From: Burkholderia sp. GAS332
Lineage (GTDB): Bacteria; Pseudomonadota; Gammaproteobacteria; Burkholderiales; Burkholderiaceae
Length of the DNA: 64,000 nt
Assembly (NCBI GenBank): GCA_900142905.1
Contig: FSRV01000003.1
Location: forward strand, 620,001 to 684,000
Reading direction: 5' to 3'
A model generated the notes under the pieces. That model made no database searches. It was not told the origin of the DNA and saw only the letters and a program-made list of their open reading frames with translations. The position numbers were made by a program, and so were the translations under genes. Below are positions 52,393 to 61,071 of this stretch, piece after piece; position 1 is the first letter of the stretch; each line of letters begins with the position of its first letter.

Positions 52393-54015
52393 TCACATCG
52401 ACGGAACGACTGTTGCCGTCAGCATGATCACCTGGAAGGTGCGCGACTTGTTCCAAGTACCCGTGATCCCCGCGATGCCGCCATTCGTCGTGCTGTCCGC
52501 CTGATCCGTCATCGCACCATAGAGGACAACCGTTTGCCCGTCAGCGAGCGCGACCGTCTGATCGTCTTTGCTTCCGGTCGTGTGCGCCAGCTGGATCTGC
52601 TGCTGCGTCTGCCCCGAACCCACACTCGCGCTCGTGAACGGGCCGTTGAGCTTCGAGCTATCGCTCCAGTACGCAAGGATGATCTGGTTATGGTCGTTCA
52701 CCGATGGCAGCACGTTCACGAAGTCGCCGGTCGTGACGGTGCCCGGCGTCAGCCCCGGGACGCCACCCGACGTGCCGGTCAGGCTGCCCGACGATGCCTG
52801 GGTTGAGCGAAGATAATCGTCACTATGGAACGATGCGACCGAGACTGGCAAACCGTTCAACGTTAGTTTGGTCAGCGTGTTGTCCTGCACCGTCCTGCCG
52901 TAGCTGTTCAGCGCGTTGATAACAGCGTTGGTTCCCGAAAGTGGTGCGTTGGGACGCAACACCGATAGACCGACCGAACCACCACCAGACGAAAGCGAAG
53001 TAGGCGAGACGAAGCTGATTGCGTATTTCGCCAGTCCGCCCTGAATGCTGTTAAACACGACATCCGCATTCAGACCTGCCTGACTTCCCCGGTTCAATGC
53101 GATCTGCAATGTGCGCACACGAATCGCGACCTGACGTGTCGAGATCGCGTTCTCCTTCGTCAGTAACCGACCCATCCGGTCCGCGGCTTCCTTGGTGTCG
53201 TACACCATAACGAGTCGGCTCTGCGGATTCACCGTGATGTTCCCCATCGGCGATTTCAGCTTGTTAAGCTCATCGCTGATCAGGGCCATCTGGTCGAATT
53301 CCCCATCGCGGCCGGTCGACGTAACAGCCGAGAACGAACCAGTGTTGCCGCCGGAACTACCGCCGCTACCATTGGACTGATTACCCGTGGACGTGTCCAT
53401 GCCCTTGGACATGGTGGACTTGATCGAGACCTTTCCGGGGATCGCGGCAATCTGGAACATGCGCGTCACGAAACGCGACACATTGATTGTCGAGCCGTCG
53501 AATGACCAGTCGAGCCCGAGATCTTCACTCACGTTGCGCATGTACGCGCCAACGTTGCCGGTGAACGGCTGCGCATAAACTGGCTCTTCATAGGTCTTGC
53601 CCGTCGACACGTTGGCGCCCGAACCTTTGCCGTCACCCGACGGCCCGCGTGGCACCAGCGTGTCGCGCGGGATGAACACGTCTGGACTCAGGTGTACCGG
53701 ATAACCCGTTGCGGTAGAGACCAGCGTCGCAATGGTCCTCAGTTTCATGTTTGCCGGAAAAGTGACATTCTTTTCCCGGAACACGGCTGGCAGCGTCGCT
53801 TCGTAGGCAACTGGCACGAGGCGGTCACCGAGGAACGCGCTCGGCACGTCCTCGACCGGCGGCATCGAGTCGGGGCCGTTGCCCATCGCATCAACCACCG
53901 CCCGATGCGCCGCGTCATACGAACGGTTCACGTCTTCCTGCGTGACTGCGCAACCTGCCAGCGCGAGCATGGCAACGGCCGCAGCGAGAGCCTTCAATCT
54001 TGGATAACGGATCAT
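52393..54015 (-). CDS. pilN: PilN-like outer membrane secretin lipoprotein
   Basis: 540 residues. Lipoprotein signal with lipobox LAGC (Cys about 22), periplasmic N-domains (about 75-240) including the STN-like region TIATLVSTATGYPVHL, a Gly/Ser-rich loop at about 205-225, and the secretin core from about residue 290 (QVAIRVRTLQIAL) to TATVV. Secretins of this group form the outer membrane ring for the pilus. Typical length for PilN/BfpB-type secretins. Confidence 0.9.
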   Translation of the reverse strand: MIRYPRLKALAAAVAMLALAGCAVTQEDVNRSYDAAHRAVVDAMGNGPDSMPPVEDVPSAFLGDRLVPVAYEATLPAVFREKNVTFPANMKLRTIATLVSTATGYPVHLSPDVFIPRDTLVPRGPSGDGKGSGANVSTGKTYEEPVYAQPFTGNVGAYMRNVSEDLGLDWSFDGSTINVSRFVTRMFQIAAIPGKVSIKSTMSKGMDTSTGNQSNGSGGSSGGNTGSFSAVTSTGRDGEFDQMALISDELNKLKSPMGNITVNPQSRLVMVYDTKEAADRMGRLLTKENAISTRQVAIRVRTLQIALNRGSQAGLNADVVFNSIQGGLAKYAISFVSPTSLSSGGGSVGLSVLRPNAPLSGTNAVINALNSYGRTVQDNTLTKLTLNGLPVSVASFHSDDYLRSTQASSGSLTGTSGGVPGLTPGTVTTGDFVNVLPSVNDHNQIILAYWSDSSKLNGPFTSASVGSGQTQQQIQLAHTTGSKDDQTVALADGQTVVLYGAMTDQADSTTNGGIAGITGTWNKSRTFQVIMLTATVVPSM

Positions 54016-54017
54016 GT

Positions 54018-54581
54018 TCAGTCCTGGCAGTTCGCGGCCCGCGCGATCACGCGGATGACGTTGTTGGTGTGTCGGCAGATTCGCGTCGGGGTGCGCATGT
54101 GGTTAGTCGCTTTCATGACCTGGGTGAGCACCGACGTGAAGTCCCCACTGAACTTCGCGTTGAACTCGAGCGGCAGGTCATCGTCGATCTTCCACGCCAG
54201 TTGCCAGCCTTGGGTCTGCAGCCAGCGGTCCAGCGCATTGCGCAGATTCACGTCCTGCGGCGTGACGCTCAACGTCAGATCACCAGCAGGGGCGGACGGC
54301 GTTCCTGGCAACACAACGGAAGCGACATTCAGCGATGACTGCGCCTGCGACGGGTTCGTGGGCGCGATCGACGCGGTCTTTTCCGGCGCGGCGTCGACGA
54401 CCTGCGCCCCTGCGGGTGCGGGCGAAGACGTCAGCACCTGCCAGCCGTCGCCAGCATTGCCGGCGTTGACGTCGGCGGCTGCACAGGAGAAAGACGTGAC
54501 GCTGATTAGCGCGAGCGCGGCGAGGATCTTCGACAGGGCACCTGCCCAGCGTTCGTTTGGGATGGTCAGATTCATCAGCAT
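54018..54581 (-). CDS. PilL/TcpQ-like pilus protein
   Basis: 187 residues with a signal peptide (about 35 residues, ending CAA), a Pro/Ser-rich linker and a C-terminal TcpQ domain (about 100-187) with LRNALDRWLQTQGWQLAWKI and LEFNAKFSGDF. TcpQ stabilises the toxin co-regulated pilus secretin; here it lies directly before the secretin gene, consistent with that role. A start two codons on (MNLTIPNE) is possible. Confidence 0.8.
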   Translation of the reverse strand: MLMNLTIPNERWAGALSKILAALALISVTSFSCAAADVNAGNAGDGWQVLTSSPAPAGAQVVDAAPEKTASIAPTNPSQAQSSLNVASVVLPGTPSAPAGDLTLSVTPQDVNLRNALDRWLQTQGWQLAWKIDDDLPLEFNAKFSGDFTSVLTQVMKATNHMRTPTRICRHTNNVIRVIARAANCQD

Positions 54582-54584
54582 GGT

Positions 54585-55013
54585 TCAGTTCCCCGCGCGC
54601 TGCAGGCGTCGTTGAATAGCGATTGCATAGGCGAGCTGTTTGTCAGGCGAACTGGCGTTGTACGCGCCCACCGCCTTCCACGTCCGCCCGAAACGCCTGA
54701 TTTTTGAAGCGAGGATCCAGGTTCCCACGTACGCGTTTATGCATCTGTCGAACAGGTGCTGCCTCGTGATTCCGTAACGGGCGAGCCGGGGAAGCTCTCT
54801 TGAGTTAACCTGCATAAGACCGATGTCCTCGCTTCCATCCGCGTTCACATGCGCCACGTCGGCACGCATCGTTGATTCCTGTTGTGCAATCACCCGCACG
54901 AGTTGCACATTGATTCCTTGATAGGTTGCGGCGTCGTCGAGACAGTCGGCCTCGCACTGAAGCGAGTACCCTGCGACGAATGCCGCGATAAGCAGGCAGA
55001 TCGCGCGATTCAT
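54585..55013 (-). CDS. lytic transglycosylase (PilT/VirB1-like)
   Basis: 142 residues with a signal peptide (ending QCEA). The SLT fold is shown by IAQQESTMRADVAHVNADGS, in which Glu is the catalytic residue, GLMQVNSRELPRL, and the late YVGTWILASKIRRFG and AVGAYNAS motifs. It opens the cell wall for pilus passage. The ATG overlaps the previous stop. It is the second such gene in the operon (see 56293-57108). Confidence 0.9.
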   Translation of the reverse strand: MNRAICLLIAAFVAGYSLQCEADCLDDAATYQGINVQLVRVIAQQESTMRADVAHVNADGSEDIGLMQVNSRELPRLARYGITRQHLFDRCINAYVGTWILASKIRRFGRTWKAVGAYNASSPDKQLAYAIAIQRRLQRAGN

Positions 55014-56293
55014 GGTTTGCTATCCATCCCGGCGGTCGCTGTGAGCGTGCCCGGGGCAACTGGTGTCGCTTGGGCCACGTCGCGTTCGACGTACTTCACG
55101 TCGTGCCTGCGCGTCACGTTCACCGTGTTGCCATCAGCGGTTACGATGAACTGCTCTGAAGTGCCCTTGAACCGGTAGAAACGGCCTTTCTGCTCGCCCG
55201 ATCCCAGGTGATGCACGTCCGCGACCGTGACCTGGACAACAGACTCAGCGAACTTGAAGTACGTCTCGCCGTCCTTGTCGAACACCGCCTCGAGATGTGC
55301 CGGGCTAGTTCCCTCGAAGTCGTACACGGTAGCCGCCGTGCGCTCCATCTCAACGCTCGACGCGCCATTCGACACAATGAAACGCGGTGCCCGCTCAATC
55401 GTCATGACGTTAGTCGCGTCGTCCCATCGTGGACGAAGCGACCGGCCTTCCATGCTCTGGAACGTCAGCTCCCTGGGCGGCTTCGCCGCGAAGCGGATCT
55501 GTGTGTGCGTGTCGTCACCATCCCGGATTGCCTGTGCGCCAAAGTTCCGCGCTAGCAACGACGCCTGAGGTGCAGCAGGCGTAACCGTTGGGACCACAGT
55601 CGCGGCCGTGCTCTGCTCACCGGCTGCGTAATTGAGCGCGGCAGACTTCGGCGCTTCCCGATGCAAGCGGACATGACGCGCACCGAAATCAACATCGGCG
55701 TACAGCCCAGACTGCGTCATCAACTGATCGAGTGCCTGCAGCCAGTTTTCCCCCGGGCGAGTCGCAAACCCTGACTGGTTGTTGAGGTCCACATCTTTCT
55801 GGGCGGACCCGGTCCACCCCTGCGGCACAAGCGCCTTGACGAGATTGGCGACGGGCATCGTCGCCTTGAGGTCGCGCACCGGTTCGAGCGCACCATGCGA
55901 ACCGATAAGAACGAGCCGGTTGGTAAATCCATCGAACGTCGCGGGCTGATCGTCGCGCAGCGATGCGAGCGCGCCGGAACCCCCGATGAAGTGGTTTGCC
56001 CGGGTCCAGCGCGCGACAGCACTGCGACCCGCCACCTTGTAGCTGATTGTCTCTGGCGTACCGTCAACAACGACGTAGGGGCCTTCGCTGTGACCGCCAT
56101 CCGCTGTTATGACCTGTCCCGCCCGGGGCTGGATGTATGTCTTGCTGCCGTCGTTAAAGATCAGCGCGGGGCGCTCGGTAATACCCCCCATGATTTCGTA
56201 GTCGAAATCGAACGGATCGGTGTTGGCCGCGAGCACCGACCGCCCCATCAGGAGGCACAGACATACGATGGCGAAAGGAGAGACGATGCGCAT
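55010..56293 (-). CDS. exported protein with TcpQ-like middle and VirB9-like ends
   Basis: 427 residues from the ATG at 56293. Signal peptide (about 24 residues, ending SVLAA). The region about 30-95 (RPALIFNDGSKTYIQP) and the later part, about 285-410 (SPAHLEAVFDKDGETYFKF), read like VirB9/TrbG N-domains, and between them KALVPQGWTGSAQKDVDLNN and WLQALDQLMTQSG resemble TcpQ/PilL. This combined architecture is not familiar to me. It is likely an outer-membrane-side component linking the secretin and the VirB-like core. It overlaps the next gene's stop. Confidence 0.65.
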   Translation of the reverse strand: MRIVSPFAIVCLCLLMGRSVLAANTDPFDFDYEIMGGITERPALIFNDGSKTYIQPRAGQVITADGGHSEGPYVVVDGTPETISYKVAGRSAVARWTRANHFIGGSGALASLRDDQPATFDGFTNRLVLIGSHGALEPVRDLKATMPVANLVKALVPQGWTGSAQKDVDLNNQSGFATRPGENWLQALDQLMTQSGLYADVDFGARHVRLHREAPKSAALNYAAGEQSTAATVVPTVTPAAPQASLLARNFGAQAIRDGDDTHTQIRFAAKPPRELTFQSMEGRSLRPRWDDATNVMTIERAPRFIVSNGASSVEMERTAATVYDFEGTSPAHLEAVFDKDGETYFKFAESVVQVTVADVHHLGSGEQKGRFYRFKGTSEQFIVTADGNTVNVTRRHDVKYVERDVAQATPVAPGTLTATAGMDSKP

Positions 56294-57108
56294 CAAAGGC
56301 CCGCTTCGATCTGGTTGAGGTGACGCACGAAACGCAAGAGGTATTGCTGACCCGGCGTCGGGTTCGCGCTGTGGTAGTAAGCGATCGCCTTCGCGACCGA
56401 ATGGGTCTTGCGATAGTTCTCGTTGAGAATGTCCTCGGCGACGCGGATATTGGTCGCCGGTGCCAGCGCGTCCCATGGCGATGCAAAGCGCTGCCTGTGA
56501 TAGCACCAGTTCACCTGCATGATGCCGACATCGAAGTCGCTACGACCAGCGTTGATGAGGCTCTGGATTGCCTGATACGCATCCTCGCGTGTGCGGAAAA
56601 AGAGGCCGCGGCCCGCGACATTCAGGGTCCACGGCCACGCACGCCCGTTCAGCCCCGACTCGTTCAGGGCGATTCCTGCGAGTACTTTCGCGTCAACACT
56701 TGTGCGCATCAGATCGAACGGCGTTTGCGCGCTGGCACACGCCCAGCCGCCTCGGCGCTCGGTGATCGCAGCCTGTGCTTCGTCGTCCAGTCGGGCAGGC
56801 TGCAGCCAGCCTTTCTCAACGAGGAGGCGTTCGAGCACAACCGTGCGCGAATCAATCGACACGGTCATTCCGGTCTGCGGATTGCTCGACACCACCTGCC
56901 CAACCAGTGGCGTCGCCCACGACGTGAACGCATCGAGGCCGCAGTAGAAAACCGGCTTGCCGTCCAGTGACGCGAGCTCGCGTGCGCCGTCGCCGGCAAG
57001 CACGTAGTTCACGGGGCTGATCACCGCAGCGATGGTTGCAGCCTGCGTCGAGCTCGCCGTGATGGCAGCGAAAGCCAGTGCGATCGTTCCGAGCAGGTGC
57101 CTATTCAC
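56293..57108 (-). CDS. lytic transglycosylase with extended N-terminus
   Basis: 271 residues, signal peptide about 23 residues (ending TQAA). The C-terminal half carries the SLT core: IALNESGLNGRAWPWTLN with catalytic Glu, GIMQVNWCYH, and KAIAYYHSAN; the form with WPWTLNVAGRGLFF is the TrbN/TraL-type found in T4SS loci. The N-terminal 120 residues have no recognised fold. Overlaps VirB10-like gene by 8 bases. Two transglycosylases in one operon suggest that the pilus and core channel each have their own. Confidence 0.85.
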   Translation of the reverse strand: MNRHLLGTIALAFAAITASSTQAATIAAVISPVNYVLAGDGARELASLDGKPVFYCGLDAFTSWATPLVGQVVSSNPQTGMTVSIDSRTVVLERLLVEKGWLQPARLDDEAQAAITERRGGWACASAQTPFDLMRTSVDAKVLAGIALNESGLNGRAWPWTLNVAGRGLFFRTREDAYQAIQSLINAGRSDFDVGIMQVNWCYHRQRFASPWDALAPATNIRVAEDILNENYRKTHSVAKAIAYYHSANPTPGQQYLLRFVRHLNQIEAGL

Positions 57109-58360
57109 GGTACGGCTCCAGATGGATCTCGCGATTCACCTTGATCATGAAACGCTTGCCCCAGTCAGTTGTGATCGTCGGAGGAATGTTCTGGTAGCGA
57201 TTCATGATCGACTGCGTGGTCGTTGCGGCCACCTGCCCTGCCGTACTTCCGACCTGGGTTACGCCGAGCGGTCCCGTCGTCGTTGACGAATCGCCGCCGT
57301 CAAACTTCCGGATGAGAATGGCCGTCAGGAACGACGTACCGTAGATCTTGAGGAAGTGGTTATTGACGTCGCCGGAGAATCCCGCCCACCCGTTCGTATC
57401 GGCACCCTGTGCGCCGTAAAGCGGAACCTGTTTACCATTCGGCAAACGCAGTTCGGTAGCAGCGACCAGAATGCTTTCCTGACCGGGCTGGATATCGCTC
57501 GCATAAGGCGCTGTAATCGTTGAACCCTTGGGGATCATCAGGCAGTCGCCTCGGATGCTGTCGTACACGTCCTCGTCGACGACGAGCGCGGCCGTGCCGG
57601 GACGATCCGAATTCAGCGCCTCGATCGTCAGCACCGGGATGTGATGCGGAGGCGAAAGCGTGCATCCGCGCGACTGACCAACGAAGCCCGCGCTGAGAAA
57701 CCCCTCCCCCGATGCCGATTGCGCTTTCGCATCGTTGAGGAACTGGTTATCCCGGCTCTGTGACGACGGCTGTGCTGCCGGCGCGCCGAGCTTCCCCGCG
57801 AGCGCCGCAGCCTGGGCATTGGCCGCGCCCATCGCCGCCTGTTGCGCTGCCGCTTGCTGCAAAGCCATCTGCTGAGGTGTCAGCAGCCCCGGCTGGGCGA
57901 GCGCAGACGACTGCCCCTGATCCTTGAGTTTTACACCGGGCCGGAAGATCGGCGCCGCGTAGACCGCGTCCTCCTTCACGTCCGCGGAAAGCTTCGACAC
58001 CTTCTGATCGTTCACGAAACCGTCCATGGTCAGGGAAGGCTTCGATGGGTCGGTCGCTGGTGGTGCGGACGCCGCACGTGCCTGGGCTGCTGCCCGGCGT
58101 GCAGCGGCCTGCTGATCTGCGATGATCTTGTCGACGTCTTCGGTGTTGTGACTTTTATCGACGACTTCGGCCGCCTTTGATGCCTTGAGCAGGCGTGCCT
58201 CTTCGGCAGCATCATTGCTTGCCTTGACCTGGTAATAGAAGCCGATCGCGCCGATTGCGACGGCGGCGATAGCGCCAACGCCGAGCAGCGCATTACGCGG
58301 CGATTTACCTTTGACGATCGCGGCCTGATCTGCCGTCGGCTGTCCGTTCTGGTTTGCCAT
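57101..58360 (-). CDS. virB10: VirB10/TrbI-like T4SS protein
   Basis: 419 residues. A short cytoplasmic N-terminus, one membrane segment (about 25-45, LLGVGAIAAVAIGAIGFYY), a coiled-coil/Pro-rich periplasmic linker, and the C-terminal VirB10 beta-barrel (about 225-405) with LLVAATELRLPNGKQVPLYG and the DVNNHFLKIYG region including the outer membrane alpha-helix segment. It spans both membranes and senses energy in T4SS channels. Located after VirB9 with 8 bases between. Confidence 0.9.
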   Translation of the reverse strand: MANQNGQPTADQAAIVKGKSPRNALLGVGAIAAVAIGAIGFYYQVKASNDAAEEARLLKASKAAEVVDKSHNTEDVDKIIADQQAAARRAAAQARAASAPPATDPSKPSLTMDGFVNDQKVSKLSADVKEDAVYAAPIFRPGVKLKDQGQSSALAQPGLLTPQQMALQQAAAQQAAMGAANAQAAALAGKLGAPAAQPSSQSRDNQFLNDAKAQSASGEGFLSAGFVGQSRGCTLSPPHHIPVLTIEALNSDRPGTAALVVDEDVYDSIRGDCLMIPKGSTITAPYASDIQPGQESILVAATELRLPNGKQVPLYGAQGADTNGWAGFSGDVNNHFLKIYGTSFLTAILIRKFDGGDSSTTTGPLGVTQVGSTAGQVAATTTQSIMNRYQNIPPTITTDWGKRFMIKVNREIHLEPYRE

Positions 58361-58368
58361 GGCTGCGC

Positions 58369-59259
58369 TCAGAAACCGAAGATGCCGCGGCGACCGCGGG
58401 TCACCTTCACTTCGTCGTTGCCGGCGCGCAAGACGATCTCGCTGGCCATCTGCTGGACAACCATGTACGGCCCCCGACGGATGAAGTTCGGACTCACGTT
58501 ATCGCCGTGATCCTTCACGACCGGCACGGCGAAAGGCGAGTCCGGCGGCAGACGCAGCCACACGAAACGGCCGTCGTCGAAAACGGTCTCCGGCTTGAAC
58601 GGGGCCGATCCGGTCACGGTGTAGTCGAAATTGAGTTTGTCCGGCGACACGCCAATCGGACCCGAGTCGGTCGTGGACCGCCCTGCCCCGTCGTCACCGG
58701 CAAGCGAACCCGATCCGCCGTCACGCTCCTGGCGCGCGCGCACTTTCGCCATCAACGACTGCGGATAACGGAACCGGACCGTCTGATAGAAGAGTCCGCC
58801 GAGCGGCGACGAAACGAGCGTCATGTCGTACTCGCGCTGGTTCGTGGTGAGGTGCATCGTGTTCACGAGGCCCGGTTTCGCCGGCTTGACGAAGACGTGG
58901 TTGGCGCCGTCCGTGTCCACGACCCACTGGATCGAATCGCCAAGCGCCGGGTCCGCGACAAGCGACTCGCCTGGCGCAAGCTCGATCGTCGTCGTCTTCA
59001 GCGGCGCAGTCATCACCTTGAAGATCTGGTCGCGGCTGTATGGGAACACGGCCATGCGTGCGTCCCCCGGCATCGTCAGCGGATCGGTTCCGCTGTTGTA
59101 CGGATTGACCGGGCTCATCGGATCGCCGAGCAGATTGGCGATTTCCTGCGACGCGGCCGAGGGTAGCGTGCCGGGTTTAGCCGCGAACGTCGGCAGGCAG
59201 ATCAGCGCGCATACGATCGCGCCGACCAGCGAAGTCAGTCGATGGTGTGAGCGCGTCAT
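58369..59259 (-). CDS. virB9: VirB9/TrbG-like T4SS protein
   Basis: 296 residues with signal peptide (about 27 residues, ending TFAA). The conserved VirB9 pattern is clear: DQIFKVMTAPLKTTTIELAPG and GESLVADPALGDSIQWV in the N-domain, then RYPQSLMAKV and the C-domain with FNYTVTGSAPFKPETVFDDGRF-type sequence (at about 215-235). It forms the outer-membrane part of the T4SS core with VirB10. Overlaps the VirB8-like stop by four bases. Confidence 0.92.
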   Translation of the reverse strand: MTRSHHRLTSLVGAIVCALICLPTFAAKPGTLPSAASQEIANLLGDPMSPVNPYNSGTDPLTMPGDARMAVFPYSRDQIFKVMTAPLKTTTIELAPGESLVADPALGDSIQWVVDTDGANHVFVKPAKPGLVNTMHLTTNQREYDMTLVSSPLGGLFYQTVRFRYPQSLMAKVRARQERDGGSGSLAGDDGAGRSTTDSGPIGVSPDKLNFDYTVTGSAPFKPETVFDDGRFVWLRLPPDSPFAVPVVKDHGDNVSPNFIRRGPYMVVQQMASEIVLRAGNDEVKVTRGRRGIFGF

Positions 59260-59957
59260 GATGTCTTCTGCAGATTGGTGAACGGATAGAAGATGCCGTA
59301 CGGGTTAGCCGTCAAGGCGTCCTCGGAGGCAGGCGGTACGATCTGGTAGCGCCAGGTTAGCGCGTATTTCTGGACGACCGGCTTGGCTGCCGGACTGTCC
59401 GTCGTGCTCGCGGTGAACTCGACAATCGCCGTTGAGTCTTCAAGCAACGAGACATTCGTAACCTTCACTTCGCGCACCAGCTTCGGGTTGGCGGTAATCG
59501 CCTGGAACGGCGCGTCGTCCTTGAGCCACGTACCGAACTGGTTGCGTGCGTTGCCCACCATCTGTGCCTTGACGGCATTGATGTTCCGGGCCATACGGGA
59601 GTTTTCGAGTGCATCCGTGAGGACAGGCTCGATCGTGAACCAGCGCTCGACTGAGTCCTTCATCGAAGCTCGAAGCGCCTGGTCTTCCGGCTTGTACGCT
59701 GCGAGTTGCGTCAGGACGGGATGCCCGGCCACGTCCGACGACACACCGTAGGACTTAACGACGGACGGGGGCGGCTGGCGAGTCCAGACGGCACCACCCG
59801 CAATGAACGCGAGAACGAAGCACAGCATCTTCCAGTGGTTCGCCTCAACGCGCAGCCGGGTGCCTTGATCGAAAATGATCCCCTCCGGGTCCTCTTCCGA
59901 GTACCCGCCGGGAGCGGTTGCGAGCGCGATCTGTTTTTTGCTTCTGAAGAAACGCAT
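59256..59957 (-). CDS. virB8: VirB8/TrbF-like T4SS protein
   Basis: 233 residues. Short cytoplasmic part, one membrane segment (about 43-58, WKMLCFVLAFIAGG) and a periplasmic NTF2-like domain (about 65-225) with EFTASTTDSPAAKP and LTWRYQIVPPASEDALTANP, the last ending in the conserved NPyG motif. It nucleates assembly of the channel at the inner membrane. First gene of the 15-gene operon; its start is 10 bases from a 7-bp inverted repeat that may control it. Confidence 0.88.
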   Translation of the reverse strand: MRFFRSKKQIALATAPGGYSEEDPEGIIFDQGTRLRVEANHWKMLCFVLAFIAGGAVWTRQPPPSVVKSYGVSSDVAGHPVLTQLAAYKPEDQALRASMKDSVERWFTIEPVLTDALENSRMARNINAVKAQMVGNARNQFGTWLKDDAPFQAITANPKLVREVKVTNVSLLEDSTAIVEFTASTTDSPAAKPVVQKYALTWRYQIVPPASEDALTANPYGIFYPFTNLQKTS

Positions 59958-59967
59958 GACGGACTAT

Positions 59968-59989
59968 CCAATTGGGCCGACTCAATTGG
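59968..59989 (-). promoter_or_regulatory. perfect inverted repeat just before the virB8 start
   Basis: CCAATTG at 59968-59974 and CAATTGG at 59983-59989, 8 bases apart, 10 bases upstream of the first start codon of the operon. It overlaps the place of the ribosome site, so it could be an operator or an mRNA hairpin controlling translation. Confidence 0.45.
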
Positions 59990-60446
59990 AGCAGCGCCGC
60001 AGGCAAGAGCGTCATGCAAAAGAGATGCGATTTTCGAGCGCTTTCCCGAGATGCCTTACATTGGATTCCCCTCCGGCCGGTGCGCGTAATCGGTTGGCCG
60101 CCCTTAGCCGAAATGACCCACAAGATGAGCCCGCTTTTCAGCTAATGTGCCGCTCGGCTATTTGATAAAACTTATCATCGCCTGCCTAATGGCTTGCACA
60201 CTTTGCACAGCACTGCCCGACGCCGAAGGCATCGATTTTTCATTGAATAATCAATAGGTTTTCGTCGAATCGGTTTGAGGGCAAATCGCCGAATGCGTGT
60301 AACCGATTACGCGCTGCATTTCTCTTTCTGCAACAATGCGCGGGGCCATGCACTTCGTTTGCGCTTATGCAGCAACAAAGAAGGGAAGTTGCTGCGCCTG
60401 CGTTCAGACACCTAGTTGGTTCAGTCGAATAACTCGCGAGAGGTGC
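59990..60446. other. divergent control region between T4SS/pilus operon and KorB-like gene
   Basis: No gene recognised. It has AT-rich segments including a palindrome at 60163-60177 (TGATAA-AAC-TTATCA) and two copies of TTGCACA-like sequence near 60194-60212. It must hold the leftward promoter for the pilus operon, but no clear hexamers were found. Confidence 0.45.
60163..60177. promoter_or_regulatory. palindrome in the control region
   Basis: TGATAA at 60163-60168 and TTATCA at 60172-60177 with a 3-base centre. A 15-bp palindrome of this form is a typical small operator, in the divergent region between the HTH protein gene and the virB operon. Confidence 0.35.
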
Positions 60447-60474
60447 TTGACTTGACGTCCGCGCACGGTAGGTT
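60447..60474 (+). promoter_or_regulatory. TTGACTT-type promoter of the KorB-like gene
   Basis: TTGACT at 60447-60452 and TAGGTT at 60469-60474, spacer 16, about 45 bases before the ATG at 60520. The -35 is tandem with a second TTGACG at 60452-60457. Confidence 0.55.
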
Positions 60475-60519
60475 CGTCTACAACATCCGACCCGAAGCCT
60501 TCGAAAGTGAAACAGGACA

Positions 60520-61071
60520 ATGGACTCAAATAACGAACTCGAGCGCCACACAGCGTTGATCGAGCATGCGAGGTTGCGAGCAGCCTCCGCATCCGCTGTC
60601 ACCCTCGGGCGATTCTACGAACGTCTCTTGCAGAACAAGTTGTGGCACTCGCAGACTTCGCTCGCCGCTGACCTAGGAATTTCCGCGGCTCAGGTGTCTA
60701 GAGTTCGCGCGGCCGCGAGGTTACCGGACGAGGTCATTCAGACTCTGGAAAACGAGGATGGCCGCGGCATTACTTTTCGCAAAGCCCGGGCCATTGAACT
60801 ACTTATCGAAGCACTCGGGGCTGCCGTGGTGCGGCAGAACGCTCGATTGCTGCTTCAAAGCTCGCAGCTGACCCTAGACGCCTTTGTATCGGCCGTAATC
60901 GATTCGCGCAAAGACGGTGGAACGCCGCTAGTACGATTGGTAGCAGACGAGCGGGCTATGCACATTCGCATCGAATCGCCGGAAATTCGGCGACTGTTTC
61001 CGCACATCGTTCAGCTTGAGGGGTTTCTTAGCACAGCCGTCCGGGCTGTGCTGGCGACGGCGACCAAGTAG
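60520..61071 (+). CDS. ParB/KorB-like HTH protein
   Basis: 183 residues. The central part (about 30-95) has YERLLQNKLWHSQTSLAADL then GISAAQVSRVRAAARLPDEV, matching the KorB/ParB helix-turn-helix domain (compare KorB: SQTALAKALGVSKSHVSRAL). There is no N-terminal ParB nuclease-like box. C-terminal region (about 100-183) has no recognised fold. It may be a repressor of the adjacent divergent T4SS/pilus operon, as KorB is on RK2; this is inferred from position. Confidence 0.72.
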   Translation: MDSNNELERHTALIEHARLRAASASAVTLGRFYERLLQNKLWHSQTSLAADLGISAAQVSRVRAAARLPDEVIQTLENEDGRGITFRKARAIELLIEALGAAVVRQNARLLLQSSQLTLDAFVSAVIDSRKDGGTPLVRLVADERAMHIRIESPEIRRLFPHIVQLEGFLSTAVRAVLATATK

